From the NCBI GenBank assembly GCA_030611265.1, contig JAUWQD010000001.1:1-64000 (forward strand): 64,000 nt of DNA. Direction: 5' to 3'. Positions 54,029 to 62,649 of this stretch are shown one piece after another. Each line of letters begins with the position of its first letter. The first letter of the stretch is position 1. The position numbers were made by a program, and so were the translations under genes. This DNA comes from Methanosarcinaceae archaeon. Its GTDB lineage: Archaea > Halobacteriota > Methanosarcinia > Methanosarcinales > Methanosarcinaceae. The notes under the pieces were generated by a model that ran no database searches, was not told where the DNA came from, and worked only from the letters and a program-made list of their open reading frames with translations.

Positions 54029-54880
54029 TTATGTCCCAAGTGTCATTCTGATCGTGTTCCTAAATGCCGGCGACAGCCCCAGTATTATTATGACCATCTT
54101 AACAAGTGTTCGCAATGTCCGTGACTCATCATCCTCATCGAATTGGGTGTCAAGAATATACAACACCGGCACAAATATCATGAGCTTTAGGGGGTACATA
54201 ACAAATGCCGTACCTGTAAGGTCAATAAGATACGATGGTATAACATGTTTTTCATAATATCCAAGCATGTCAATGCCAACAATCGTTGAAGACGCATCCA
54301 ACAGGTGTGCGAACACAATTGAAAGGTTCAACTTGCTGGAAAAAAGTTCATATCCGCCGTATTTCGATATCTTATAAACCAAAAATGTAAGCACGGTCGC
54401 AGCACCTACAATGAGCACAGGCACAGTTGGTCGAACTATATTTTCGACATATAACAAAACAATAACATTGACAGCAGTCCACAAAATTCCTAAAGTCGCA
54501 AACGCGGTACGATAATCCTCAACTTTTCCCGCCTTTTGTATCCATTTTGAAACAACGAGACAAAGCACTGTAACAGCAAACACCGCAAAATAGATGTTAG
54601 GTGTAATAAACAGGTACTGCATTGGAGGTTTGAAAAGTCCTGCGTCCTCAATAACACGAAGTGATGAGCCGGCAAGAACAAAAGGGATAACTGAGAGTAT
54701 AAATTTATCGTCAATAGTCACTTTCATGCGGTTGAGTAGTTTCATCACACCGAAAATACACACTCCCAGCACAAGTGCCCACGTAATTGTATTAAAAATA
54801 TTGTACCCCTCATCGTAGAGAATTGGGTCTATATAGTAAGTGCTGATAAATTGCGAAATTTTATCTATAACCGGGGACAT
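54029..54880 (-). CDS. DUF63 membrane protein
   Basis: About 283 residues from the ATG at 54880 (MSPVIDKISQFISTYYIDPI), with GAGGTAA eight bases before it. It has about eight TM helices, FVLAGSSLRVIEDAGLF and AHLLDASSTIVGIDMLGYYE being the most conserved blocks. The family occurs only in archaea and is of unknown function. Paired with the SpoIIM-like gene, it forms a two-gene operon divergent from egsA. Confidence 0.88.
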   Translation of the reverse strand: MSPVIDKISQFISTYYIDPILYDEGYNIFNTITWALVLGVCIFGVMKLLNRMKVTIDDKFILSVIPFVLAGSSLRVIEDAGLFKPPMQYLFITPNIYFAVFAVTVLCLVVSKWIQKAGKVEDYRTAFATLGILWTAVNVIVLLYVENIVRPTVPVLIVGAATVLTFLVYKISKYGGYELFSSKLNLSIVFAHLLDASSTIVGIDMLGYYEKHVIPSYLIDLTGTAFVMYPLKLMIFVPVLYILDTQFDEDDESRTLRTLVKMVIIILGLSPAFRNTIRMTLGT

Positions 54881-54978
54881 TATTACCTCTGTTAGATACA
54901 TATAAGTGATGTTAAATGATATTCAGATAGTGTTTAACTACATAACTATATTATAATAATTCGTATGCAGGTATTATT

Positions 54979-56046
54979 TTGACACCAAATGGATACAGAG
55001 AACCAAAATGGATGCAACTTCCACGATTCATAGTTACCGGACATGGGACAATAAATGAGGTTACAAATGTCTGCAGGAAATTAAATTATAGTGACAACGG
55101 ATTGGTTATAACAGGAAAATACACCAAAAAGATTGCTGGTGATATTGTTCGTGATGCAATGGAAGATGATGGCTACAATGTTGACCTTGAGATCACAAGC
55201 GGGTCGTCAATGGATGAAGTAAAGCGCATCAAAAACATCGCATCTAAAAATGATACACGATACATGCTGGGAGTTGGGGGTGGTGCCACAATCGATATTG
55301 CAAAACTTGCATCGACTGAACTTGACCTGCCATTCATAAGCGTGCCTACAGCAGCATCACATGATGGTATTGTTTCTTCAAGAGCATCCATTATGCATGA
55401 CGGTAAAACAACTTCACTTAATGCAAACGCTCCAATGGCAGTTGTGGCTGATACCGAGATAATTGCGGACGCACCGTACCATCTTCTTGCAGCAGGGTGT
55501 GGTGATATAATATCAAACTATACAGCAGTTCTTGATTGGGAACTGGCACATCGCCTCAAAAACGAATCATTTAGCGAATATGCGGCTGCGCTTTCCAGGA
55601 TGACAGCAAAGATCCTGGTTGATTCGGCGGAGTTGATAAAACCCGATCTTGAAAGTTCTGCAAGAATAGTTGTAAAGGCACTGGTTTCAAGCGGTGTGGC
55701 AATGAGCATTGCGGGTTCGACAAGGCCGGCTTCCGGTTCTGAGCACATGTTTAGTCATGCACTTAATCAGGTTGCACCTGTGCCTGCTCTTCATGGAGAG
55801 CAATGTGGGGTTGGGGCAATTATGATGATGTATCTTCACGGTGGTGACTGGGAGAGAATAAGGGATGCACTAAAGACTATACACGCGCCAACAAATGCCG
55901 ACGAACTTGGCATTGAAGATAAGTATATATTAGAGGCGCTTGTTCTTGCACACACGATTCGCCCTGAGCGATATACTATAATTGGTACGGGTTTGAGTCA
56001 TGATGCTGCAGAGAATATAGCACGGATTACTAAGGTAATTACGTAG
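54979..56046 (+). CDS. egsA: sn-Glycerol-1-phosphate dehydrogenase
   Basis: It reduces dihydroxyacetone phosphate to sn-glycerol-1-phosphate, the archaeal lipid backbone. The 355-residue NAD(P)/zinc enzyme carries [35 protein letters not shown] and LHGEQCGVG, which include the zinc ligands Asp and two His. The likely start is TTG 54979 with AGGT about 8 bases upstream; an in-frame ATG lies 12 codons later. It is the marker that the organism is an archaeon. Confidence 0.95.
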   Translation: MTPNGYREPKWMQLPRFIVTGHGTINEVTNVCRKLNYSDNGLVITGKYTKKIAGDIVRDAMEDDGYNVDLEITSGSSMDEVKRIKNIASKNDTRYMLGVGGGATIDIAKLASTELDLPFISVPTAASHDGIVSSRASIMHDGKTTSLNANAPMAVVADTEIIADAPYHLLAAGCGDIISNYTAVLDWELAHRLKNESFSEYAAALSRMTAKILVDSAELIKPDLESSARIVVKALVSSGVAMSIAGSTRPASGSEHMFSHALNQVAPVPALHGEQCGVGAIMMMYLHGGDWERIRDALKTIHAPTNADELGIEDKYILEALVLAHTIRPERYTIIGTGLSHDAAENIARITKVIT

Positions 56047-56122
56047 GGTTGATATTCATTGCATTTATTAGATTATCGAATATTCATTACTTATATAATA
56101 ATTACATGTTCAAGGTGAAAAG

Positions 56123-56578
56123 ATGGCTGATGATAATACTACAATTACACTTATTGGATCACGGCTCGCACAGGAAGGTCTTACCTTTACATTTATGGGC
56201 GAGACTCCTGAGTGCGATAAATGTAATCTTAAGAGTACATGTATGAACCTCGAAAAAGGTCGCATATATGAGATCACAAATGTACGCAATACGACTGTGC
56301 ATGACTGTGCGATCCATGATAGTGGCGTGATCACGGTTGATGTTGTTGTAGCACCAGTGACCAGTTCCATGGATTCAAGGAAAGCGGTAGAAGGTTCAAA
56401 GATACGGTATGAATTTCCAAGTTGTGATGAGGTCGAATGTGACATGTATGATGTATGTCACCCCAAAGGTGTCAAAAAAGGGGATAAATGTACGATTGCG
56501 CAGGTCATTGGAAACATGGACGAAGAATGTATTTTGGGATATTCCCTTAAGAAAGTTGAACTTGCAATCCAGAGATGA
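56123..56578 (+). CDS. UPF0179 family protein
   Basis: The 151 residues have ITLIGSRLAQEGLTFTFMGE at the start and two Cys-rich clusters (ECDKCNLKSTC, then CDEVECDMYDVC), typical of UPF0179 and able to hold metal or an iron-sulfur cluster. The family is conserved in euryarchaea with no known role. It follows egsA by about 75 bases. Confidence 0.9.
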   Translation: MADDNTTITLIGSRLAQEGLTFTFMGETPECDKCNLKSTCMNLEKGRIYEITNVRNTTVHDCAIHDSGVITVDVVVAPVTSSMDSRKAVEGSKIRYEFPSCDEVECDMYDVCHPKGVKKGDKCTIAQVIGNMDEECILGYSLKKVELAIQR

Positions 56579-56669
56579 GCTGAGTTTTTGGCAATCATGA
56601 CGAATATCTTTTAGTACTAAAAGTCACTAAAAATCATATACAATTTAAAAACAATAATGGGGTAAACAA

Positions 56670-57281
56670 ATGCCTGATAAGGTCGAAGAACAAAACAATC
56701 ATGAATTTTACACACAGGAACGCTGGAACAATTGGATAAAGCAGGTTCAAGAAAGTGGTTTTGTATTTACTGAATCCGATGAACCTTCTGGCAAGGAAGG
56801 CGAAGTATTCGTTAACATGGAAGATGATATCATTCTTGCATGCTTGAAGATAATTGCAAAATTTGACCGTGAACACTTGTCAGGTGAAGGTGCACTTGGG
56901 GCAATAGCAGATCTGCGGGGCATTGTACTTGCTGAAATCGAACCGATATCTGAAGATATCGACCTCATGATAGATTCGCTCCAGACATCATTGATGGGTG
57001 GGATTGCAGCATGTGAATGCTACGTCGAAGGCGATTTTGATCCGAAACCAAAGATGAAGGATATTATCAAGTCTGCAATTGATGCGGAAGCTGCAGATGA
57101 TGTCCAAATTGCGATGGGATATGTTGCCCAGATCGGTGCTGCTGTAATTGGCGGCAAGAAGATACCAAAGAAAGCATTGGAAGACATCCCATACGGGTTT
57201 GTTGCAGAATGGCTTGACGGCATTGAATCTATCGCAGCCGCTATGGTTGGGGCAGATAGTTACAAAAAAGATGATGAATAA
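56670..57281 (+). CDS. DUF2150 family protein
   Basis: The 203-residue soluble protein has FYTQERWNNWIKQVQESGF near the start and CLKIIAKFDREHLS, LMGGIAACECYV later, as in DUF2150, known only from methanogens and relatives. Function is unknown. It is acidic and helical. A long hairpin with a T-run directly follows its stop. Confidence 0.85.
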   Translation: MPDKVEEQNNHEFYTQERWNNWIKQVQESGFVFTESDEPSGKEGEVFVNMEDDIILACLKIIAKFDREHLSGEGALGAIADLRGIVLAEIEPISEDIDLMIDSLQTSLMGGIAACECYVEGDFDPKPKMKDIIKSAIDAEAADDVQIAMGYVAQIGAAVIGGKKIPKKALEDIPYGFVAEWLDGIESIAAAMVGADSYKKDDE

Positions 57282-57284
57282 TGA

Positions 57285-57328
57285 AGTAGGGGAGATCGAA
57301 TGATATTCGAAACCCCTGCTCCTTTTTT
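57285..57328 (+). terminator. Hairpin-and-T-run terminator after the DUF2150 gene
   Basis: AGTAGGGG (57285-57292) pairs with CCCCTGCT (57313-57320, one G-T pair), and TCGAAT-GAT-ATTCGA forms an inner stem. TTTTTT follows at 57323-57328. This is the clearest terminator in the window. Confidence 0.75.
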
Positions 57329-57391
57329 ATGATCCTTATTTTACAGGTTATTGGTTTTACGCCACATAGTGTAACTTTTGATTGCTGCACT

Positions 57392-57450
57392 GAGAAAATA
57401 CTCGCTACGCTCGAATTTACTCAAACTATATGTTTATAAAACATATACTA
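57392..57450 (+). promoter_or_regulatory. Shared promoter module, copy before valS
   Basis: GAGAAAATACTCGCTACGCT, then CAAACTATATGTTTATAAAA and CATATACTAC. It aligns with 60309-60369 with a single one-base gap, and with 42721-42784. The ATATGTTTATAAAACATAT part is a palindrome over the TATA box. A second TATA-like run (TATTTAAATAAT) lies nearer to valS. Confidence 0.75.
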
Positions 57451-57526
57451 CAAGATATATTTAAATAATCTAAAATCACTGTAACATCTATACTCATTAC
57501 TATGTTAAAATTATCGGAGAGTTTCA

Positions 57527-60127
57527 ATGACGGTTCCAAAAGAATATATTCCTCATGAGATCGAACCAAAGTGGCAGAGTACGTGGGACATGTCCATGTA
57601 CCATTTCAACTGGGAGGACAACACTCGCCCCCAGTATATAATCGACACTCCGCCACCGTATCCAACAGGCAATTTCCATATAGGGAATTCAATGAACTGG
57701 TGTTACATCGATTTCGCTGCACGATACAAACGTATGCGCGGCTTTAACGTCATGTTCCCACAGGGTTGGGACTGTCACGGTCTTCCTACCGAAGTAAAGG
57801 TCGAGGAAACTCACGGCATCACCAAAAACCAGGTTCCAAGAATGGAATTTAGGAAAATGTGCGAGGAACTCACAAAAACCAATATTGGGAAAATGCGCAA
57901 AACCATGATGAATCTCGGTTTTTCAATAGACTGGAGCAATGAGTTCATCACAATGGATCCTGCCTATTATGTGAAAACCCAGAAATCGTTTGTAAAGATG
58001 TTCGACATGGGACGTGTATATCAGGATGAGCATCCTGTAAACTGGTGTCCCAGATGTGAAACCGCAATCGCTTTTGCAGAGGTTGAATATGATTCAAGGG
58101 AAACCCAGTTGAATTTCCTGCATTTTGATAAACTCGAAATAGCAACAACAAGACCGGAACTGCTTGCAGCATGTGTGGCAGTAGCGATCAATCCTGATGA
58201 TGAACGTTACAATGAGTCCATAGGTAAAAATGTAAAGGTCCCACTGTTTGAGTATGAAGTTCCTGTTATCGGAGACAATGAAGTAGACTCATCATTTGGT
58301 ACCGGAGTTGTCATGATATGCACATTTGGTGACAAGCAGGATGTGCGCTGGTGGATCGAGCATAACCTTCCGCTTAGAAAAGCCATCGATAAGACCGGGA
58401 ATATGACCTCAATTGCCGGAAAATACGAGGGCATGACAATTGCGGAATGCAAAAAAGCAATCATTGAAGACCTTAAGAGTGAAGGACATCTCTACGACCA
58501 AAAACCACTCGAACAGAATGTAGGAATGTGCTGGAGATGCAAGACCGCTATTGAGATCCTGTCCGAGCGCCAGTGGTTTGCAAAGATAGATCGCGATGAG
58601 ATATTAAATACAGCTGATGAGATCGAATGGCTACCTGAGTACATGAAGATTAGGCTCGTGAACTGGACTAAGACAATGGAATGGGATTGGTGTATCTCAC
58701 GCCAGAGATTATTTGCGACTCCCATACCTGTCTGGTACTGCAAGGATTGCGGCAAGGTCATGGTTGCAAAAGAAGAGTGGCTTCCGCTTGATCCGACACA
58801 GGACAGTCCAAAGGAAGCATGTGGATGCGGCTCCACCGAATTTAATCCTGAAGAGGATGTCCTTGACACATGGATGGATTCATCAATTACAGCGCTACAC
58901 GTTTCAGGCTGGTTGACAGACCATGAATTGCGGCTTCCTGCTCAACTTCGTCCGCAGGGACACGATATCATACGCACATGGTCATTCTACACGATACTTC
59001 GTTCAATGGCACTCACAGGTAAGCGACCATGGGATTCCATACTTATCAATGGTATGGTTCTTGGTGAAGACGGTCACAAGATGAGCAAGTCACTTGGAAA
59101 CATCATCTCGCCTGAAGAGGCTATTAATAAGTACAGTGCAGATGCGTTCAGGCAATGGGCTGCTGTTGGCGGCTCCACAGGGTCTGACATAATGTTCAGG
59201 TGGAAAGATGTGGTTTCTGCTTCGAGGTTCTTGCACAAGATGTGGAGCATCTACAGGTTCTCTATATCACATCTTGAGGATTATAACCCTGAGGATATGG
59301 ATAAAGTATCAGTCAAAGATCTGCCAGTCATTGATAGATGGCTTCTCAGTAAGTTGACAAAGCTTGTAAAGTCTGTAACGTCTAGCATGGATTCCTATCA
59401 GTTTGATGAATCATTCAAATCGATCCGTGGGTTCACATGGGAAACGGTTGCAGATAATTATCTTGAGCTTGTAAAATCAAGATTATATGGTGATGACACA
59501 GGCGCTCGCAGGGCGGCACAGTATACGCTTTATGTGGTAATTGATACGATTACGCGTGTTCTTGCACCATTCACACCTTTCCTTGCAGAAGAGATGTATT
59601 CACGTATTGGCTCTGGAAGTGTTCATGTACAATCATGGCCGGATGTCAATGAATCAATAATTGATGAAAATGCTGAACGTGAAGGTGAGTTGATCAAGGA
59701 TATTGTAGCCAGTGTTCGCAGATATAAATCTGAAAATGGGATGGCATTGAATGCTCCGCTAAATGAGATTGAGATATATGGTGAGCTTGGCGATGTGACT
59801 GATATTAAGGGCGCAACCAATTCTTTGGTCAAAGTAGTTGCAGGCGAGCCTGATTTTGAACATGTGCCGGTTGGTTTAAAACCCAACATGGGTATTATAG
59901 GTCCAAAATTCAGGAAACAGGCAGGCGCGATAATCAAGATATTGACTGAGGAGAATCCACAGAAGATCGCTAAGCAGGTTGCAAGCGGCAGTATTGTTAT
60001 TACAGTCGATGGAGAAGATATTACGCTTGATCCTGAAGCTGTCAAGATCGAAAAAGAAGTGGTTTCAGCCGGGCGCGCAGTCGATGTTTTAGAGGTTGGC
60101 GATACGGTTGTTGTTATTGTAAGATAA
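57527..60127 (+). CDS. valS: Valyl-tRNA synthetase
   Basis: It charges tRNA-Val. The 866 residues show the class I signature PTGNFHIGN near residue 47 and HKMSKSLGN near 520. [12 protein letters not shown], the editing domain with [16 protein letters not shown], and the anticodon-binding C-terminus identify Val rather than Ile specificity. A Cys-rich zinc site is at CKDCGKVM and CGCGS. Length is normal for archaea. Confidence 0.95.
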   Translation: MTVPKEYIPHEIEPKWQSTWDMSMYHFNWEDNTRPQYIIDTPPPYPTGNFHIGNSMNWCYIDFAARYKRMRGFNVMFPQGWDCHGLPTEVKVEETHGITKNQVPRMEFRKMCEELTKTNIGKMRKTMMNLGFSIDWSNEFITMDPAYYVKTQKSFVKMFDMGRVYQDEHPVNWCPRCETAIAFAEVEYDSRETQLNFLHFDKLEIATTRPELLAACVAVAINPDDERYNESIGKNVKVPLFEYEVPVIGDNEVDSSFGTGVVMICTFGDKQDVRWWIEHNLPLRKAIDKTGNMTSIAGKYEGMTIAECKKAIIEDLKSEGHLYDQKPLEQNVGMCWRCKTAIEILSERQWFAKIDRDEILNTADEIEWLPEYMKIRLVNWTKTMEWDWCISRQRLFATPIPVWYCKDCGKVMVAKEEWLPLDPTQDSPKEACGCGSTEFNPEEDVLDTWMDSSITALHVSGWLTDHELRLPAQLRPQGHDIIRTWSFYTILRSMALTGKRPWDSILINGMVLGEDGHKMSKSLGNIISPEEAINKYSADAFRQWAAVGGSTGSDIMFRWKDVVSASRFLHKMWSIYRFSISHLEDYNPEDMDKVSVKDLPVIDRWLLSKLTKLVKSVTSSMDSYQFDESFKSIRGFTWETVADNYLELVKSRLYGDDTGARRAAQYTLYVVIDTITRVLAPFTPFLAEEMYSRIGSGSVHVQSWPDVNESIIDENAEREGELIKDIVASVRRYKSENGMALNAPLNEIEIYGELGDVTDIKGATNSLVKVVAGEPDFEHVPVGLKPNMGIIGPKFRKQAGAIIKILTEENPQKIAKQVASGSIVITVDGEDITLDPEAVKIEKEVVSAGRAVDVLEVGDTVVVIVR

Positions 60128-60308
60128 GTTTAAGCTTAAGCTTAAGTTCAAGGCAAATGTTGCAAAATACTTGCCTGTTCATCTAAAATATTAGTGGTAA
60201 CTCGGTTTGAGCTCCACTTTTTTTATTAGATCGGGTGAAGGATGTATTCGTTCAAATTGGACTGTAACATTTATATACATCTAAGTTATTTTTCCAAAAG
60301 ACTAAGAC

Positions 60309-60369
60309 GAGAAAATCTTCGCTAACGCTCAGATTGACTCACACTATATATTTATAAAATATATACTAT
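60309..60369 (+). promoter_or_regulatory. Shared promoter module, copy before the DsrE-like gene
   Basis: GAGAAAATCTTCGCTAACGC, then CACACTATATATTTATAAAA and TATATACTAT. The TATA box TTTATAAAA is about 40 bases before the ATG at 60391. Confidence 0.75.
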
Positions 60370-60390
60370 TAAAAACGATATGGTGAATGC

Positions 60391-60756
60391 ATGGTTAAGG
60401 TTAATAAGGTATTATTACTGCTTAAGAACATGGTGTATGAGAGCACAAGTCCGCAGGAGACACTTCGTTTTGCAAGTTATTATCGTAAAAAAGGGCTTGA
60501 GGTTGTTGTAGTTCTATGGGGGCCCATGGGTGTAATACTTGGAAAAAAGAATAAACGTGGCTCACCGGACTACGAAAGTAAAATGCAGAAATGCATTGAC
60601 CTTGGTGTACAGTTCAAGTGCTGTGAGCTTGCTACATCGATGATAGGTCTCAAGGAAGAAGAACTCATGCCAGGTGTGAAAATAGTGCATTCAAATGAAG
60701 TGGCAGATATGTTTTTGGAGTTCCGCGAGGAAGGACAGTTAATTATTAATCTGTAA
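60391..60756 (+). CDS. DsrE-family protein
   Basis: The 121 residues fit the small DsrE/F sulfur-relay fold: VNKVLLLLKNMVYES, LRFASYYRKKGLEVVVVLWG, GVQFKCCELATSMIGL with Cys77 and Cys78 in place of the usual active Cys, and PGVKIVHSNEVADMF. Members carry persulfide sulfur or bind small ligands. The partner is not encoded in this window. It has a promoter module in common with valS and rpo7. Confidence 0.78.
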   Translation: MVKVNKVLLLLKNMVYESTSPQETLRFASYYRKKGLEVVVVLWGPMGVILGKKNKRGSPDYESKMQKCIDLGVQFKCCELATSMIGLKEEELMPGVKIVHSNEVADMFLEFREEGQLIINL

Positions 60757-60858
60757 AGTGTTATACTATTATTCTATCAAAATCATGTGCTGCATGGGGA
60801 TGTGGGCATGCTGGCGCATTGTATAATATATTACCTTACTTATCAATGGTGATTATTT

Positions 60859-62112
60859 ATGACATCAACGACTGAATTAAATACAGACGAGAAAGCCCTG
60901 CTTGAAAAAGTGCTTGCGGGAGAGGTGGCATTTAGAAAGATCGATCAACTCACAGACGCAAAGACCGCTGTGACTATCCGAAGATGTGCGATCGAGGAGC
61001 GCGTAGATGTCCGGTTTGAGCATGTCCAAAACTATTCAATCGATGCTGATGTTGTGACAAAGCGTAATATTGAGAATATGATTGGTGCAATTCAAATTCC
61101 GCTTGGGGTTGCCGGACCTGTGAAGGTGAACGGGGAATTTGCAGATCATGATTATTATCTTCCGCTCGCTACTACTGAGGGTGCGCTGGTTGCCAGTGTA
61201 AATCGTGGATGTTCCGTGATCACGAAAGCAGGGGGTGCGAATGTAAGAATATTCCAGGACGAGATGACGCGCGCACCCGTCTTCAAACTGGAAAATGTCG
61301 AGCGTGCACGTGAGTTTGTTGACTGGGTCAAAAAACCTGAGATATTCAAGCAAATGCAGGAGAAAGCCGGGGAAACGACACATTTTGGTGAACTTCTCAG
61401 GGTTGATCCGTATGTTGCAGGAAATACCGTGTACCTTCGTTTCGCTTACGATACAAAAGATGCCATGGGGATGAACATGGTTACCATTGCTACAGAGGCT
61501 GTTGTTGACCTGATCGTTGATGAATTTGGAGCAGATCCTATCTCACTGTCAGGTAATATGTGCACTGACAAAAAGCCGGCTGCTATCAACACCATACAAG
61601 GACGGGGCAAGACGGTTGTATCCGAAGTCACAATCCCAAAAGATATGGTCACAGCGCGGCTTAAATCCACTCCTGAGGCGATGGTGGATGTGAATTACCG
61701 AAAGAACCTTTTGGGTTCAGCCCGTGCCGGTGCGCTTGGTTTCAATGCCCATGCCGCAAATATCATTGCTGCAATGTTCCTTGCTTGCGGCCAGGATGCG
61801 GCACATGTTGTTGAAGGTAGCACTGCTATTACAACCATGGAACTTACAAAATACGGCGACCTCTATTGTGCAGTCACACTTCCGGCACTACCTGTCGGAA
61901 CCATTGGCGGCGGCACGGGTATTGGAACCCAGAGGGATTGTCTTAATCTTCTTGGTGTTGCAGGTGCAGGAGATCCGCCCGGAACGAATTCAAAGAAACT
62001 TGCTGAGATCGTGGCTGTTGGGGTGCTGGCAGGCGAACTTTCGCTAATTGGTGCTCAAGCGGCGGGGCACCTCGCGCGCGCGCATGCTGAATTGGGGCGC
62101 TCTAAGTTTTAG
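60859..62112 (+). CDS. hmgA: 3-hydroxy-3-methylglutaryl-CoA reductase
   Basis: The enzyme makes mevalonate for isoprenoid lipid synthesis. The 417 residues are of the archaeal/eukaryotic class I type: catalytic Glu in ATTEGALVASVNRG, Lys in CTDKKPAAINTI, Asp in GQDAAHVVEG, and His in AGHLARAHAELG, with the NADPH motif GTIGGGTG. Conserved ENMIGAIQIPLGVAGP near the start is also typical. It pairs logically with egsA in lipid synthesis. Confidence 0.96.
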   Translation: MTSTTELNTDEKALLEKVLAGEVAFRKIDQLTDAKTAVTIRRCAIEERVDVRFEHVQNYSIDADVVTKRNIENMIGAIQIPLGVAGPVKVNGEFADHDYYLPLATTEGALVASVNRGCSVITKAGGANVRIFQDEMTRAPVFKLENVERAREFVDWVKKPEIFKQMQEKAGETTHFGELLRVDPYVAGNTVYLRFAYDTKDAMGMNMVTIATEAVVDLIVDEFGADPISLSGNMCTDKKPAAINTIQGRGKTVVSEVTIPKDMVTARLKSTPEAMVDVNYRKNLLGSARAGALGFNAHAANIIAAMFLACGQDAAHVVEGSTAITTMELTKYGDLYCAVTLPALPVGTIGGGTGIGTQRDCLNLLGVAGAGDPPGTNSKKLAEIVAVGVLAGELSLIGAQAAGHLARAHAELGRSKF

Positions 62113-62163
62113 TTTTGAGGGTGCGGTTTAATTTTGATATTTTATAAAAGATAAATATTACTC

Positions 62164-62469
62164 ATGATTAAAATTAAGAATCTTAATCGAATTTTCGGAT
62201 CATTTGGTATAGCATTCGTATGCGGAGTAATATTTCAGTTCATTCAAATGGTACTTTTTGACACTTTTGGTATCGATCGAATTATAGGTATTTTTATGGC
62301 GCCCTCGCTGGTTATTGTACCCGTATTCATCTCCATGATCATCTCTAATTTCTATCATAAAAATAAAACATACGTCATCATAACCGGCATAATGACTTTA
62401 ATTTTTACAATGATTGCTTTAAGTGGGTATCTCATTGGTGGTGCTATAATCATGACTCGTTTTGGGTGA
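62164..62469 (+). CDS. Small three-TM membrane protein, unrecognised
   Basis: The 101 residues contain three hydrophobic segments, around 10-32 (FGSFGIAFVCGVIFQFIQMV), 42-63 (IFMAPSLVIVPVFISMIIS) and 70-95 (VIITGIMTLIFTMIALSGYL). The short loops are basic (HKNKTY). I do not recognise a family. It is 51 bases after hmgA, possibly on the same transcript. Confidence 0.6.
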   Translation: MIKIKNLNRIFGSFGIAFVCGVIFQFIQMVLFDTFGIDRIIGIFMAPSLVIVPVFISMIISNFYHKNKTYVIITGIMTLIFTMIALSGYLIGGAIIMTRFG

Positions 62470-62472
62470 GAT

Positions 62473-62524
62473 GAGAAAATCCCCCTTGCGGTCGGATTTA
62501 TTCGCATTATATAATTCTGCAAAT
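62473..62524 (+). promoter_or_regulatory. Degenerate copy of the shared promoter module
   Basis: GAGAAAATCCCCCTTGCGGT, then CATTATATAATTCTGCAAAT. It aligns without gaps to the copy before rpo7 (read on the minus strand) at roughly 70 percent. Confidence 0.55.
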
Positions 62525-62525
62525 C

Positions 62526-62649
62526 ACTATCAATATAAAGGCAGTAAAATGGCACATTCATTACCAACATAAAGGTAGTAAACCAACCAATTTACTACCA
62601 ATATAAAGGTAATATATTTATATAAATACTACCAACATAAAGGTAATGA
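62526..62649 (+). promoter_or_regulatory. Four operator-like repeats at exact 34-bp spacing
   Basis: The core CAA(T/C)ATAAAGG occurs at 62531, 62565, 62599 and 62633. The longer form ACTACCAA(T/C)ATAAAGGTA is an inverted pair TACC/GGTA. A TATA box, ATTTATATAAAT (about 62615-62626), lies between copies 3 and 4. Copy 4 covers the transcript start and the ATG at 62646. Confidence 0.85.
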
